Source: Pholiota molesta
Lineage: Eukaryota; Basidiomycota; Agaricomycetes; Agaricales; Strophariaceae
Assembly (NCBI GenBank): GCA_014925825.1
Contig: JACGCK010000480.1
Span: 1-21,256, forward strand
Direction: 5' to 3'
DNA length: 21,256 nucleotides
A model generated the notes under the pieces. It saw only the letters and a list, made by a program, of their open reading frames with translations. It was not told the origin of the DNA and searched no databases. Each line of letters begins with the position of its first letter. Positions within the stretch are counted from its first letter, which is position 1. Positions 1-10,540 of the stretch are shown piece by piece. A program made the translations under genes and the position numbers.

Positions 1-2119
1 TGCTTTGATCGAAGCAGGACCATCGTGAGCTATAAAGCACCTCTCTTATCTCAAGTGGCCAACAGTTGACACTTTACAATTTAGCAATGAAGGAGTACTT
101 GACTCCATAGTCCCTGGGCTCGCGTTTGGTCTAGGGAATAGTCCGTTCGACTGGAATTTTACCACTACCCTCAAGTAGGTCTTAACGGACGCGTAATCCC
201 TTTTGAAAGAGGGCATATTTTAGGAGGGGTAGTTCATTCAGTAAGTCACCTCCTCTCAGCGTCTCAGATCTATCACTCCAAAATGCGAAGATGGCATGTT
301 TTACACACGCGGTTCTTCCTCCCGATTTGATCGATTCGCCACGGTGACTGGGAACCCAGTTGGTCTGGCAATCTCCAACCTTACGTTCGCAAGGTCGTAC
401 TGTACTTACTGACATGGAAGTTTTGACCAGCGAGGCTAATCCTTCTGGCGTCGATAATTATAGGCACGAAAAATGGACCGCTCCGGCTGATGGGCATAAC
501 ACTACTGGAGAATTCAACCCGCTGGTCCATGGATTCGATGGATTTATCGAGACGACTTTGTCAGGTTTTCGAAACCCTCCACTTGACTCCAGAATTGTTA
601 CAGCTGCGGATCAACTGGGGGCGATTTTGCTTTCAACTTGGATATGAATTCTGGAAGTCCATTGGGCGTAGGTCAGTATACTCTCTTTTGTCATTGGACA
701 CCGGGGCTTTGGTTAACAGTACTCAAATCTATCTTCAGGATGGCTCCAGGCTACTAATGGCCATGGATCGCGGAGCAGTGCAGCTGTGACTTATTTAGCT
801 CCTCAATTCCAAGCTCGCCCAAACCTGTTTATTCTTGTGGAAACTCTAGTCACAAGGATATTGCAGACACCTGGGTCAAGTAAGCTTACTTTGCGAACGG
901 TTGAATTAACATCGGGAAATAGTACGCTCTGCACCCTTCAGACCGGATAACATTTTGATAACATATGCAACAGGTACCACAAGTCCTAGGGTAACCCTGA
1001 CGGCATCCAAGGAAGTCATTCTCTCAGCTGGATCCGTGGGCACACCATATATCCTTCTTCACTCTGGAATTGGTGACAAAACGGAGCTGGCTGCGCTTGG
1101 CATTCAATCTGTGTTAGATCTTCCTAGTGTCGGAAAGAATCTTACAGAGCATCCAAACTTTTCACCTACATTTACATTGAACATACCCAACGACGTTGAT
1201 CCATTTGCCAAGTGAGCTTGTTGCCTATCGATCTTTGTTTACCAACTCATCATGGCTATAGCATATTTTTCGATCCAACACTTCAGGCTAAGGCATTAGA
1301 GCTTTGGAATACTAATAAAACAGGCCCTGATGTTTGGCTCGGTAGGCTGGATCATATCGCCTGGGTCCGTCTTCCGGAAAATTCGCCTATTTTCCAGCAA
1401 TTCGATGATCCTTCTTCTGGACCCAATTCAGCCCATTACGAACTGGCACTTGGAGTAAATATTCTGCAACAGTCCGACCAGGGATGTGAATGCTAACATT
1501 CATTGCCTATTATCTATAGGGAGTGCTACTTCAATTAGTGCCGGAGCATCTATAGTCAGCCCAGTGTCTCGTGAGTTTGCAGACTTCTTTAATTTCTTAG
1601 GCCGGCTTCTTACCTTTCAACTGCAGGCGGTTCTGTTAAACTGCAGACAAACAATCCTTTTGACGCACCCCTAATCGATCCAGCCTATTTCGCATCGGAA
1701 TTTGACCTCTTTGTCGCCCGAGAAGCGATACAAGGTTTCCGTCGCTTCCTTTCAGCGCCAGTATGGGAAGCCGTTTTCGTCGGTCCCTCTGGAGGTCTTG
1801 TAAACGCAACAACCGACGCACTTTTGAATGATTTCATCATCAATAGTACGAGCTCCGGTGCCCATCCGGTAGGAACTGCTGCTATGTCGAAGAAAGGGGT
1901 ACCTTGGGGTGTCGTCAATCCCGATTTGCTGCTAAAGGAAGCTTCAGGACTTCGCGTGGTAGACGCATCAATCATGGTGAGAATAGATTGTTCTCTACGT
2001 GAACGGAGATTTTGACATAATTCATATCGTAGCCATTCATTCCATGTGCCCATACCCAGGCAGCGGTGTATATTATATCGGAACGCGCTGCGGATGTCAT
2101 TAAAGCGGCCTGGGATTAG
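1..2119 (+). pseudogene. GMC (glucose-methanol-choline) oxidoreductase, 5'-truncated by window and frame-disrupted
   Basis: GMC enzymes are FAD-dependent oxidases or dehydrogenases of alcohols or sugars, often secreted by wood- and litter-decaying fungi. The FAD-binding glycine loop lies before the window; the first codons read LIEAGPS. The C-terminal half is clean from about 950: KEVILSAGSVGTPYILLHSG, VGKNLTEHP, NPFDAPLIDPAYF, the first catalytic-His motif AHPVGTAAM, VVDASIM, and the second-His region PFIPCAHTQAA, ending at TAG 2117-2119. Introns consistent with the reading frame are 25-84, 672-738, 1212-1261, 1486-1519, 1571-1626 and 1977-2032; 394-463 is probable and one near 241-290 is needed. 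The 5' half has frame breaks near 172, 240/290, 355, 394-463, 619 and 947, most looking like 1-nt deletions. AHTQAA near the C-terminus suggests the aryl-alcohol-oxidase-like group, but the substrate is not determinable. Either a decaying pseudogene or a gene with sequence errors. Confidence 0.85.
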
Positions 2120-3855
2120 CGGGGTCTGCCTGTATTTATATTGTAAACTATATTTCTCGCAAAAGTGAGAGCTGATAGGACTTCTTTTCGATATCGAATC
2201 AAAAGCGGCCCGCCGGCCTGTATGTAGTTTGTCTTGTTGCTGAATATTAAATGGGCATGGCTTGTGGTGACTGTCTTGGCCGTAATTGCGGGCATAGTGT
2301 GCCTCAGCGAACAAGTCGGCCACCTTGAAAATCGGCCACGAAATATGAGAAGAAATGACCAGAATAGCTAACCGCTTTGATATGTGCGGGTAAGCAAAAC
2401 ATATACCCTGTGCTCAACGCCAATGCCCTGGGACGAGATAGCTTTCGTGCGGAATTCAATCACTAATGTATTTCCTTTGAAGAGATCTACATATAACGCC
2501 GGAATCAAAAATTGTGATCGATTTCAAGTCCTCCAAAAGATGTCAGAAACATGTTTATAAATTGACAATCCATCTTTCTGATAGGTCCAGGAATTCAATG
2601 TCCACCGTATCGAAAGCGATTTTTTTTGTTATTTCTTTCCTGGAAGGACGCACCCCTTAGAGTTGCGACACGAACCGGGGAACAAGAAGTTTGATCGTCC
2701 TGCTCGCTTACCGGACAGATCGACAAAGGCGAAATATAAGACAGTTGCGGGAGTTGCCCAGGGCAATCCAGGGCCCGTAGGATTTAGCTACTTATTCCAA
2801 GATTCCCAACAGAAGAAGACTGTTGTTATATGGAGTGTGTAAAGCTGAGCTTGAAAATACTTGCAGTATAGGGGCAGGATGAAGAAAGATATTGTGGTAA
2901 CTGAGTGGGGTGGATCTGCCGCATCAAAAGCGAATAGACGGGGAGGCGTGGGCGGAGATAATAAGACAGCTACCTAACCATGAGATAGAATAGAAACCTG
3001 CCCCGTGTGAAGTGAGGTAGACCGGAGTGTACGAGTGGTAACTTTTGACTCGGCTTCTAAAACTTCCAGAGATAAAGACCATGACGGAAAATATTAGAAT
3101 GTTGTAAATGTATTGACGAAGGTTGGACCGAGTCCATTGGTTTGCAAGTTGATCGCTGACAACCACTGCAGCAAAGCTTGAGGGCTAGGTCGAGAAGTTG
3201 ACCCATCAGGGTGTGTATATGCGCGTGATATTATTTCCTGCGAGACATAGCGAGCAACAGAGAGTTTGTATACTTCAATTGATGTGTTTTCAGAGCATCC
3301 TCAGTACCGAAATTTCTCCCGGCACAGAGAGTGGCACTGATTATGTGTGAGGAGCTTCTAGTCGTCAGAGCCTTCGATGTTGTGCGAAGCCAAAAAGCCA
3401 AAGTCTCATCTGGTTTTCCGAAATGTTTAGAACATGTAGAAGATGAAGTTAAAGGACGGATTCGGCGATTTTGGTGAGAGGAAGGTGGTGGGGAATTGAG
3501 GCCAGCTTGGGTTGAGCTTGAGCTTGAGGCGATTGGAGGTGTCGGACAAGGCCGTGGCGGAGGTTCAATCAAAAATCTAAACCTTATTTTTCTCATCCAC
3601 ACAAGTTTCGAGATCAAGCTCGTCGTCACACACGCTCAACTTGTTGCCTTGAAAAATCCATTGGCACTACCAGGTACGTCCCTCGGCTCGTTGAAGATGC
3701 TGTATATCCTAAATGTCATTATTTACTGGCTTCCAGGCGCAGAGGTCAATTGGGAGGCACTCGTTAACACTTACGACAAACTTGTATGTTCTGCATCTTG
3801 GAAATTCACATAGGTCGGTCTCTGACCAACCTTTGCCAGATAACTACAATTCAAA
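2120..3855. other. Intergenic region; right part is the probable RPP0 promoter and leader
   Basis: No open frame here reads like a conserved protein. A 132-codon minus-strand frame at 3231-3629 is rich in Ser, Pro and Thr and has no recognisable motif, so I do not call it. The last 250 bp hold a pyrimidine-rich tract around 3583-3600 and two well-formed candidate leader introns, 3674-3736 (donor GTACGT, acceptor CCAG) and 3784-3839 (donor GTATGT, CTGAC branch-like site, acceptor GCCAG). Together they suggest transcription of RPP0 starts near 3600. This is inferred from splice signals only. Confidence 0.5.
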
Positions 3856-5072
3856 ATGGGTGCTAGCCGTGCTGATAAAGCTCTCTACTTCGAGAAGCTA
3901 AAGGAGCTCCTCGCCAAATATCGTGAGTAATTTATATTCCAATCCATGCTTTAGATATTGATACACAAACCAGCCTCCATCTTCCTGGTCAACGTCGACA
4001 ATGTCGGCTCCAACCAGATGCATCAGATCCGTGTCGCTCTCCGTGGCAAGGGTGTTGTGTTGATGGGCAAGAACACCATGGTTCGCCGTGCTCTCCGCAC
4101 CATCCTCGCCGACAACCCCCAGTACGAGCGTCTCCTGCCATTCGTCAAGGGCAACATTGGATTCGTCTTCACTGCTGATGATCTCAAGGAAGTTCGCGAG
4201 ATCATTGTTGCCAACAAGGTTGCCGCTCCTGCTCGTGCTGGTGCCTTCGCCCCCAAGGATGTCACCGTCCCTGCTTGCAACACTGGTATGGAGCCCGGAA
4301 AGACCTCCTTCTTCCAGGCTCTTGGTATCCCCACCAAGATCGCCCGTGGTACCATTGAAATCGTGTCCGATGTCAAGGTCGTCACTGCCGGTACCCGTGT
4401 CGGAAGCTCCGAGGCTACTCTCCTCAACATGCTTAACATCTCCCCATTCACCTACGGTATGACCGTTTTCCAAATCTACGACAGGGGAAACATCTTCTCG
4501 CCCGATGTTCTTGACATCGATGAGCAAGAGCTTGTTGACCGCTTCTTGTCGGGTATCAAGACCATCGCCGCCCTCTCTTTGGCTCTCAACTACCCCACCA
4601 TTGTCTCGGTATCCCACACTCTTGTCAACGCATACAAGAACGTCCTTGCTATCTCCCTTGCCACCGACTACACTTTCGAGGCGTCCGAGAAGGTGAGTCT
4701 TCTTGATATCGGAAGGATTTGGCAGCAATATGATTATACCTATATACACACTGAAAATTCTGAGCATCTCAAGGATGCACTGCGGAAATATAACATTTGA
4801 CATGATTCACTGCCGCCTTCCTTTATTCCTTATATCTCAGCGCTAACGCTTTTTTCAACAGATCAAGGAATATCTTGCCAACCCCGACGCATTCGCTGTT
4901 GCCGCTCCCGTTGCCGAGGCTGCTGCTGCCCCCGCTGCTGCTGCCCCTGCCGAGGAGAAGGAGGAGGAGAAGGAGGAGTCCGACGACGACATGGTGAGCT
5001 TCATGCAAACAACATCAGAGGAGACTTTATTAAAGCACGTTCGTAACGCAGGGCTTCGGACTGTTCGATTAA
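3856..5072 (+). CDS. RPP0: 60S acidic ribosomal protein P0 (uL10), ribosomal stalk
   Basis: P0 anchors the P1/P2 dimers of the large-subunit stalk that recruits and activates translational GTPases. Exons are 3856-3922, 3974-4692, 4862-4993 and 5052-5072, giving 312 aa, the usual length. The start [19 protein letters not shown] has context AAAATGG. The L10 domain follows with [31 protein letters not shown] and FVFTADDL; then the P0-specific part with [20 protein letters not shown], an Ala/Pro hinge and the acidic tail [14 protein letters not shown]. The last exon encodes only GFGLFD plus TAA, completing the conserved stalk tail that binds elongation factors. Introns are 51, 169 and 58 bp. Codon use is strongly biased to C-ending codons, as expected for a very highly expressed gene, and this creates long meaningless antisense frames. 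Intact. Confidence 0.97.
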
Positions 5073-5442
5073 ATGCGTTGTCCCGAAGATCCGCCGCGGT
5101 ATATACGTGTTGTGTAGTCGTCCTATGTAGCGTTAAAATAAATATCTTCTGCTGCTCCGAACCTACGTGTGACTTTTTTGGGGAAGAACGTCGGGAACGG
5201 GCGAAACAGGAAGTGATTCAACTGTGATTAAGGTGACGATGACACTGGCTATGACGGAGATAATCGCTGGCCAAACATGCCCTCATGGTTTTTTCCGACC
5301 AAGCAGCGTCGACTCTACTTCTTGACCATCAAACGTTTACCGTCGCGATCCGATTATCTTTCCCGATCTGGCGTTCCCCGCTCACTTTTGGCCTCTCTTG
5401 ACTGAACTGTCATCCTAAAAGCGATATATATTGCAGACTACC
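5073..5442. promoter_or_regulatory. RPP0 3' region and TPS1 promoter/leader
   Basis: This 370-bp stretch separates the RPP0 stop from the TPS1 start, so both the RPP0 terminator region and the TPS1 promoter must lie here. From about 5355 it is pyrimidine-rich, typical of fungal core promoters. It ends TATATATTGCAG just before ACTACCATGG; the TTGCAG could be the acceptor of a leader intron, but I could not pick a convincing donor. I saw no clear CCCCT stress element or standard TATA box at a normal distance. Confidence 0.4.
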
Positions 5443-7293
5443 ATGGCTTCCGCATCGATCCCAGAAGACCAGAACAACATGGATTTCGGAAAGGGTGGCC
5501 ATCTCATCGTCGTCTCCAACCGCCTCCCCATCACCATCAACAAGGATGCCAATGGCGAGTACCACTTCAAAATGTCCTCTGGCGGGCTCGTCTCTGCCCT
5601 CTCTGGCTTCAAAAAGTCTCTGAACTTCACCTGGATCGGCTGGCCCGGCTTCTTCATTCCGCCCAAAGATCGCCCTCTTGTCGATAAGCGCCTCATGGAG
5701 GAGTACTCGTGTCAGGCCGTCTATCTCGACGATGATGTCGCCGACCGGCATTACAACGGTTTTTCGAACTCTATCCTCTGGCCACTATTCCACTACCACC
5801 CTGGCGAGATGAACTTCGACGAGGAGAACTGGCTCGCCTACCGCCAGGCCAACATGCAATTCGCCGAGGTCGTTCGCCAGCAGATCACCCCCGGCGCCAT
5901 GGTCTGGGTGCAGGACTACCATCTTATGCTCCTCCCGATGCTGCTCCGCGGAATGATCGACGGTCGCAAAAACGTTGGGACCTTCACCAGCGAGGAGTTG
6001 ACCAAGATCACTGAAGGCATTGACGTCACCGCTTTTTCCTCGACCCAACCTCCCACGCCTGGCGTGAAGATTGGCTACTTCCTCCACACACCCTTCCCCA
6101 GTAGCGAAATCTACAGGTACGCTGCTATCGTTTGATGTCTCAGACATTCCCTGACGCGGTGAAGAATCCTGCCTGTGCGCCGCGAGATTCTTCTTGGCGT
6201 GCTCTACTGTGACCTCATTGGGTTCCATACGTATGACTATGCGCGTCATTTCCTGTCATCATGTACCCGAATTCTCGGCCTTCCTACGATGCCTAACGGT
6301 GTCGAATTCGAGGGCCGGCTTGCTCATGTGGGTACTTTCCCTATTGGAATTGAGCCCAACAGTTTTATCGACGTAAGTGTGGATTCATGACGTTCTTCAT
6401 TATTTTCACTCACTTGGTTATAGAACCTGAAAAAGCAATCCGTCGTCGACCGTGTGAAGCAATTAGAGCAGCGTTTTGGCGGAGTGAAAGTTATTGTTGG
6501 CGTTGATCGTCTCGATTACATCAAGGGTGTTCCCCAGAAGCTACATGCGCTCGAGTTATTCCTTACGCAGCATCCCGAATGGATTGGAAAGGTGTGTTTT
6601 CAAAGTCCTGTTCGTGTGATTTCGGCTAATTTTTTAAGGTTGTACTCGTGCAACTCGCTGTCCCCTCACGGCAAGATGTCGAAGAATACCAGAACCTGCG
6701 GTCAACGGTGAACGAACTCGTTGGCCGTATCAACGGCCGTTTCGGCACTGTCGAATTCATGCCCATCCATTTCATGCACAAGAGCCTCGCGTTCGACGAA
6801 CTGTGCGCGCTTTACGCTGTTAGTGATGTATGTCTTGTGTCAAGTACACGAGACGGAATGAACCTCGTACGCAGTCCCTAATTTTACCTCACTAAAATGG
6901 CGTGCTCATAAAGAAATGCAGGTATCATACGAATACATTGCGTGCCAACAAGCGCGCCAAGGTGCTCTCATTATTTCCGAATTCGCCGGCGCTGCTCAAA
7001 GTCTCAACGGATCGATCGTTGTCAACCCATGGGACTCTCAAGAGGTCGCAGATGCGATCCACGAGGCTGTCACGATGGACGCTACGACTCGAGCCGAGAA
7101 TCAACGCAAGCTATTCAAATACGTGAACAAATACAGTGCTGCCTTTTGGGGAAGCAGCTTCATCAAGGAGATGAGCAAGATCGAACCAGAGGATATAGGA
7201 AAGGAGGGGCAGGCGGAGCTTCATGTCAAAGCTCAGGACGAGGCATCCTATGGAAACCTGATTGTCAAAGAGCCAGTGCCACCAACATTATAA
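5443..7293 (+). CDS. TPS1: Trehalose-6-phosphate synthase (GT20, UDP-forming)
   Basis: Makes trehalose-6-phosphate from UDP-glucose and glucose-6-phosphate in the cytosol, the first step of trehalose synthesis; in fungi it also restrains glycolytic influx. Exons are 5443-6116, 6165-6372, 6424-6591, 6639-6866 and 6922-7293, giving 549 aa; introns are 47-55 bp and phases agree throughout. Motifs in order: VVSNRLP (about 23-29), SGGLVSAL (46-53), WIGWPG (64-69), WVQDYHLMLLP (155-165), IGYFLHTPFPSSEIYR, GFHTYDYARHFLSSC, the nucleotide-sugar site GVDRLDYIKG (320-329), MPIHFMHKSL, TRDGMNLV (420-427) and SEFAGAAQSLNGSIVVNPWD. The start at 5443 has a strong ACCATGG context; a second in-frame ATG follows at codon 13. 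No trehalose-phosphatase domain is present, so it is the Tps1 catalytic subunit rather than Tps2/Tps3. Somewhat longer than the yeast enzyme because of the C-terminal tail after FIKEMSKI. Intact. Confidence 0.96.
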
Positions 7294-8472
7294 TATCCTG
7301 TAAGAGCGTCTTACTCTTCCAGCTTTCCCGTAGAAGTAGGCGGTCCAAAATGAAGGCAACTCGAAAACTAGCGCAAAAGGAAAGTTGTCATTATACGCGT
7401 TTAGAAATCACTTATTTTTTCTAGAATTATTTTACTCTATTCTCCGCTATGCTCGTTCCCTTTTAGAGAGTACGAATGGGACCGTTTTTGTCATGACAGT
7501 TTGCTCTTTCTCTAGTCGTTATTGGTCATTCACAATATATTCCACCATGTTCACGGATGTCTGGTGGATATGTTTGTTTTCTCATGAACATTTCAACGAA
7601 CTGCTCGCGCAAAGATTGCGATAGCCATATTCCAGCCTTCCATTATAACCCGGTCTCCGGTACGTAGCGCCATCCACTTTCATAGTAGACCATTTATAAT
7701 TACGATAGATACATATGCCTCTACCCCATCAGTTCCTGTAAGAATTGGTGTGTTCAGACCCTATCGGCCGAATCAAATCAATAGCTGCCAATGTAACCCC
7801 ACTTTATTCCGTCAACGCTAGAGCTATGCGAATGTTGTCTTACTGTTTTTCGTTTGGTGCCGTAGGCGCAGTAAAATAATCGGTCTGCTGATCATGCAGG
7901 CAGCTGAAAATGCGGCATCGGGCAAGCCGGCAATACCTGGAGTCCCATTTTGGCATTGAGTTTGCCCATAAAGAATGACATATATCTGCGCATTACAGCC
8001 GCGGGTACGAATAAAACAAAATACAGTCAGTCCATCTTCGTTGCATTCTAACTGAGAGCTTTTCGTGCTAGATTATGAGGGTTCGGAAGACGGGTTTGTT
8101 GGTCCGTTTGGAAAGAGCCTCGTGCATGGTACTTATGAGAAGACACAAGGCAGACACAGCCTCGCTGTCAGGCTGTAAAAATATCAGCAGGTACTATGCC
8201 GAGAAAGTATGTTGGGACTTCCAAATAGTCCCTGCTTCGCGGTAAATAGTTGAGGTACCTATTAAGTTGAAATTTGAGCCCAAGATTCATAAGCTTATTA
8301 GTTCCAAGGAAACTTTCTGTCTGGATGCGTGGTATCTTGACAATGTCCACCCCAAGTCTCTTAAGCACAATATATATATCTTGGCTCACAATAAGTAGTC
8401 GGAATACCAAGCTAGTCCGTTAGCCATAAACCAGCGTGGGCAACACGTTTGCAATTAGGTTTCGTGCTTCTA

Positions 8473-8637
8473 GAGATGTCTGTTAAACGCTAGATAGCTG
8501 CCAAGACCACAAGGTTGGGCTGCAGCTTTGACGAAACCGCAAGCCTCGTGAAACAGCAGTTCCATTGTTTCGCAAGCGCGCACACGACTGCCTTTGGAAG
8601 CTTCGATGGCAGGATAGAATATGCGAGGTCCACTTAT
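8473..8637 (-). other. Unidentified protein-like open stretch (possible exon or gene relic)
   Basis: On the minus strand a stop-free run of 55 codons ends at a TAG at 8470-8472. It reads like a folded protein segment, with pieces such as GPRIFYPAIEASK, ACETMELLFHEACGFVKAAA and GLGSYLAFNRHL. It has no start codon of its own near the beginning, so if real it would be an internal or last exon; an upstream stop lies at 8638-8640. I do not recognise the family, and flanking minus-strand frames do not continue it convincingly. It may be a relic or chance. Confidence 0.25.
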
Positions 8638-9104
8638 TCAAGCATGGGTTACGAGACATTGATCCATTAACGCGTAGGTAGTATGCGTGAGCGCTGTCCA
8701 ATGAGATGCATGACTCGGGTGGCTCACCTAAGGAAACTGCATAAATGAGAAATATCATAGTTCGACAGATCTGTTATTTTATTTGAAAGTAGAACTCCCA
8801 TCGAAGTACCACGAGTACTAAGATGACTTTGGGGAATACTCTGAAATTGACCAATACGCCCTGAATGTTTTACAGGAAAGTATACGCATGTTCCATATAC
8901 TTATCCTCAGAAGACTCTGGATTTGAAATCAGTATTCCCCTGAAGGATTTGCCGAAAGTTGCAGGGAGTCGAAGGCGATCCTCAAAGTGCAATTATTCTA
9001 TCGACTTGACACCTATGCAACTGGAACTTGCGCTAATAAAGCTTAGCTTCAAGGTTGCAATTTTTGAAACTCCGTATTAATGACTCTCTGATATGATCCT
9101 GTAG

Positions 9105-9459
9105 CTCCTCAGACGCATATAGGGCTCACACCATGCGCGAAGCCGCTCTAGAGGCTGTACAAACTATCCAAGCCAACGGCTACGGGGAAGAACTTTCTCA
9201 TGCCCGCGAAAATAGGGCCGTTGACTCACAGGAGGTACTTGGTTTCAAAAAAAAATCAATCTTGAGATCGTATATCGCACTGTTCTTGGAAGCATTTTGC
9301 TTGCAGAACACGGACAACAATCCGATGAGGAGCCGTAAGAAAGGAGAAAATGGTTCAGGGGATTTAGCACCATCAACTCAAACATTTTCTGTATCCAGGG
9401 TGGGAAGAGAAATGGTCTGTTTATTCCGCCCACCTAGAGAATTACAGGTGATCACTTGA
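9105..9459 (+). other. Unidentified protein-like open stretch (possible exon or gene relic)
   Basis: A plus-strand frame is open from 9097 to 9459. After a CTGTAG that could be a splice acceptor (ending 9104) it reads SSDAYRAHTMREAALEAVQT, then NGYGEELSHARENRAVDS, an amphipathic helix-like run unlike its flanks. The second half, from about 9240, has a run of nine A's and looks less protein-like; a different frame there gives LEIVYRTVLGSILLAEHGQQ, so a frame break or intron around 9240 is possible. No family recognised. Weak candidate for a decayed gene. Confidence 0.25.
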
Positions 9460-10453
9460 AAATTTTTAAATAAAAAATCAGTACTCAAACATTAGTGCCC
9501 CGTAAATGCATCAAACGAGATAACTACAGGAGAGGGGGTATCTGATTGTATTATCTACTATCAGATAGCACATACATCTAAAGATTAGTCCAGGTCTATG
9601 TGGATGGATACCAGCTCTCCAAATGTCAATCTTAGTATCCTCAAGGATCATTCGATTCGTGTTGCATTCCTTCACGAAGCGGCTTACATCGAACCAGTCC
9701 ATCTCTGGTCGGTTGAGCGCTTGTGGCGCGCTCAAGTTCGCACGAGATATTACACTCAAGCGCCCGGCCCGCGTCAATTAGTCCCAACCCTCATCCACCA
9801 GCGATTGGCAAGATATAATTTCAAACCTCTAGATGCCTGGACGCATACATCACTAAGCTAAACCTATGGTATATTTGACTTTCAAACCACCCTAATTGGG
9901 CATTTCCCGACTTCCCGGTGGCTCACATCTTTAGTCTGTCCTCTACACTAAGTACTTGATCAAGTGAGAATAATCAACGGGAAAAATGCCGCCGACTACC
10001 CCGCATCCTGTCATATGCACACGTTAGGGCTTTATCAGCCTCTACATAGTAAGTAGTAAAGGCAGTGTACATGTTTAAAGTTACTGCGCACGTTCAGAAT
10101 TCCATTGTCCGTTTCCAGCCCGGGCTCCAAGTAAACTGTCTATAACAAACTGCCAAAGGCCGCCACACCAAGCTTGCTACCGGTGGCGGCTGTCCTGTAA
10201 AAGCCACAAGTCTCGGAATCCGGAATTTTAGGTTCCAAATCTTATCTATCAGGACCTATAATCGTTCAATTGAATATGTCTGCGATGTTCGGTAGTTACA
10301 GAGCTGCGAGGACAAGAAGCACTGCAATTGAATTTGTCAAGTTCCGATTCAGATGCAAAATTGCATACATAAATACCGCAAAAAGAAGAAAAGAACAAGT
10401 TCCTTGCGACAATGCGAATGTAGAATTGACGAAGTACTACAAGCAAATTTATC

Positions 10454-10458
10454 AAAAA
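10454..10458 (-). terminator. RNA polymerase III terminator of tRNA-Arg
   Basis: Five T residues on the minus strand (AAAAA on plus) follow directly after the discriminator base of the tRNA gene. An oligo-T run of this length is the standard Pol III stop. Confidence 0.8.
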
Positions 10459-10540
10459 CGACGGGCCTGGGACTCGAACCCAGAATCTTTAGCTGGTTAT
10501 TTAACCGGAAACTAACGCGTTGCCATTACGCCAACCCACC
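10459..10540 (-). tRNA. tRNA-Arg (anticodon CCG) with a 10-nt intron
   Basis: Read on the minus strand, the 82-nt gene folds as a cloverleaf. The acceptor is GGTGGGT/GCCCGTC with discriminator G. The D arm is GCG-TAATGGCAA-CGC, the anticodon stem TTAGT/GCTAA, and the T arm CTGGG-TTCGAGT-CCCAG. The anticodon loop is TTCCGG plus A once a 10-nt intron (TTAAATAACC, 10495-10504) is removed after position 37, the standard eukaryotic intron site. The anticodon CCG at 10506-10508 reads codon CGG, arginine. Internal Pol III promoter boxes are present: A box TGGCGTAATGG (10523-10533) and a perfect B box GGTTCGAGTCC (10470-10480). The intron AACC can pair with GGTT around the anticodon, as in the anticodon-intron helix recognised by tRNA splicing endonuclease. 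The acceptor stem has three G-U pairs, more than usual. Confidence 0.9.

Larger units (their letters stand above)
7294..10458. other. Long intergenic region, no confident gene
   Basis: About 3.2 kb with frequent stops in all frames and no extended splice-consistent coding region. The first 300 bp is AT-rich and probably holds the TPS1 3' UTR and polyadenylation site. Two short stretches have protein-like composition and are listed separately (minus 8473-8637, plus 9105-9459). I found no terminal inverted repeats, long terminal repeats or transposase/reverse-transcriptase motifs, though old degenerate elements could be missed by eye. Confidence 0.5.

Noticed and set aside
1685..2323. 212-codon minus-strand frame across the GMC gene end
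   Set aside because: It lies opposite the best-conserved GMC exons, whose sense translation carries the catalytic motifs, so it is a shadow.
3231..3629. 132-codon minus-strand frame upstream of RPP0
   Set aside because: Ser/Pro/Thr-rich low-complexity sequence overlapping the likely RPP0 promoter, with no motif or homologue I recognise.
3898..4803. 301-codon open frame antisense to RPP0
   Set aside because: It mirrors the strong codon bias of RPP0 on the other strand, rich in Gly, Asp and Val, with no independent motif. It crosses RPP0 introns without splice signals of its own.
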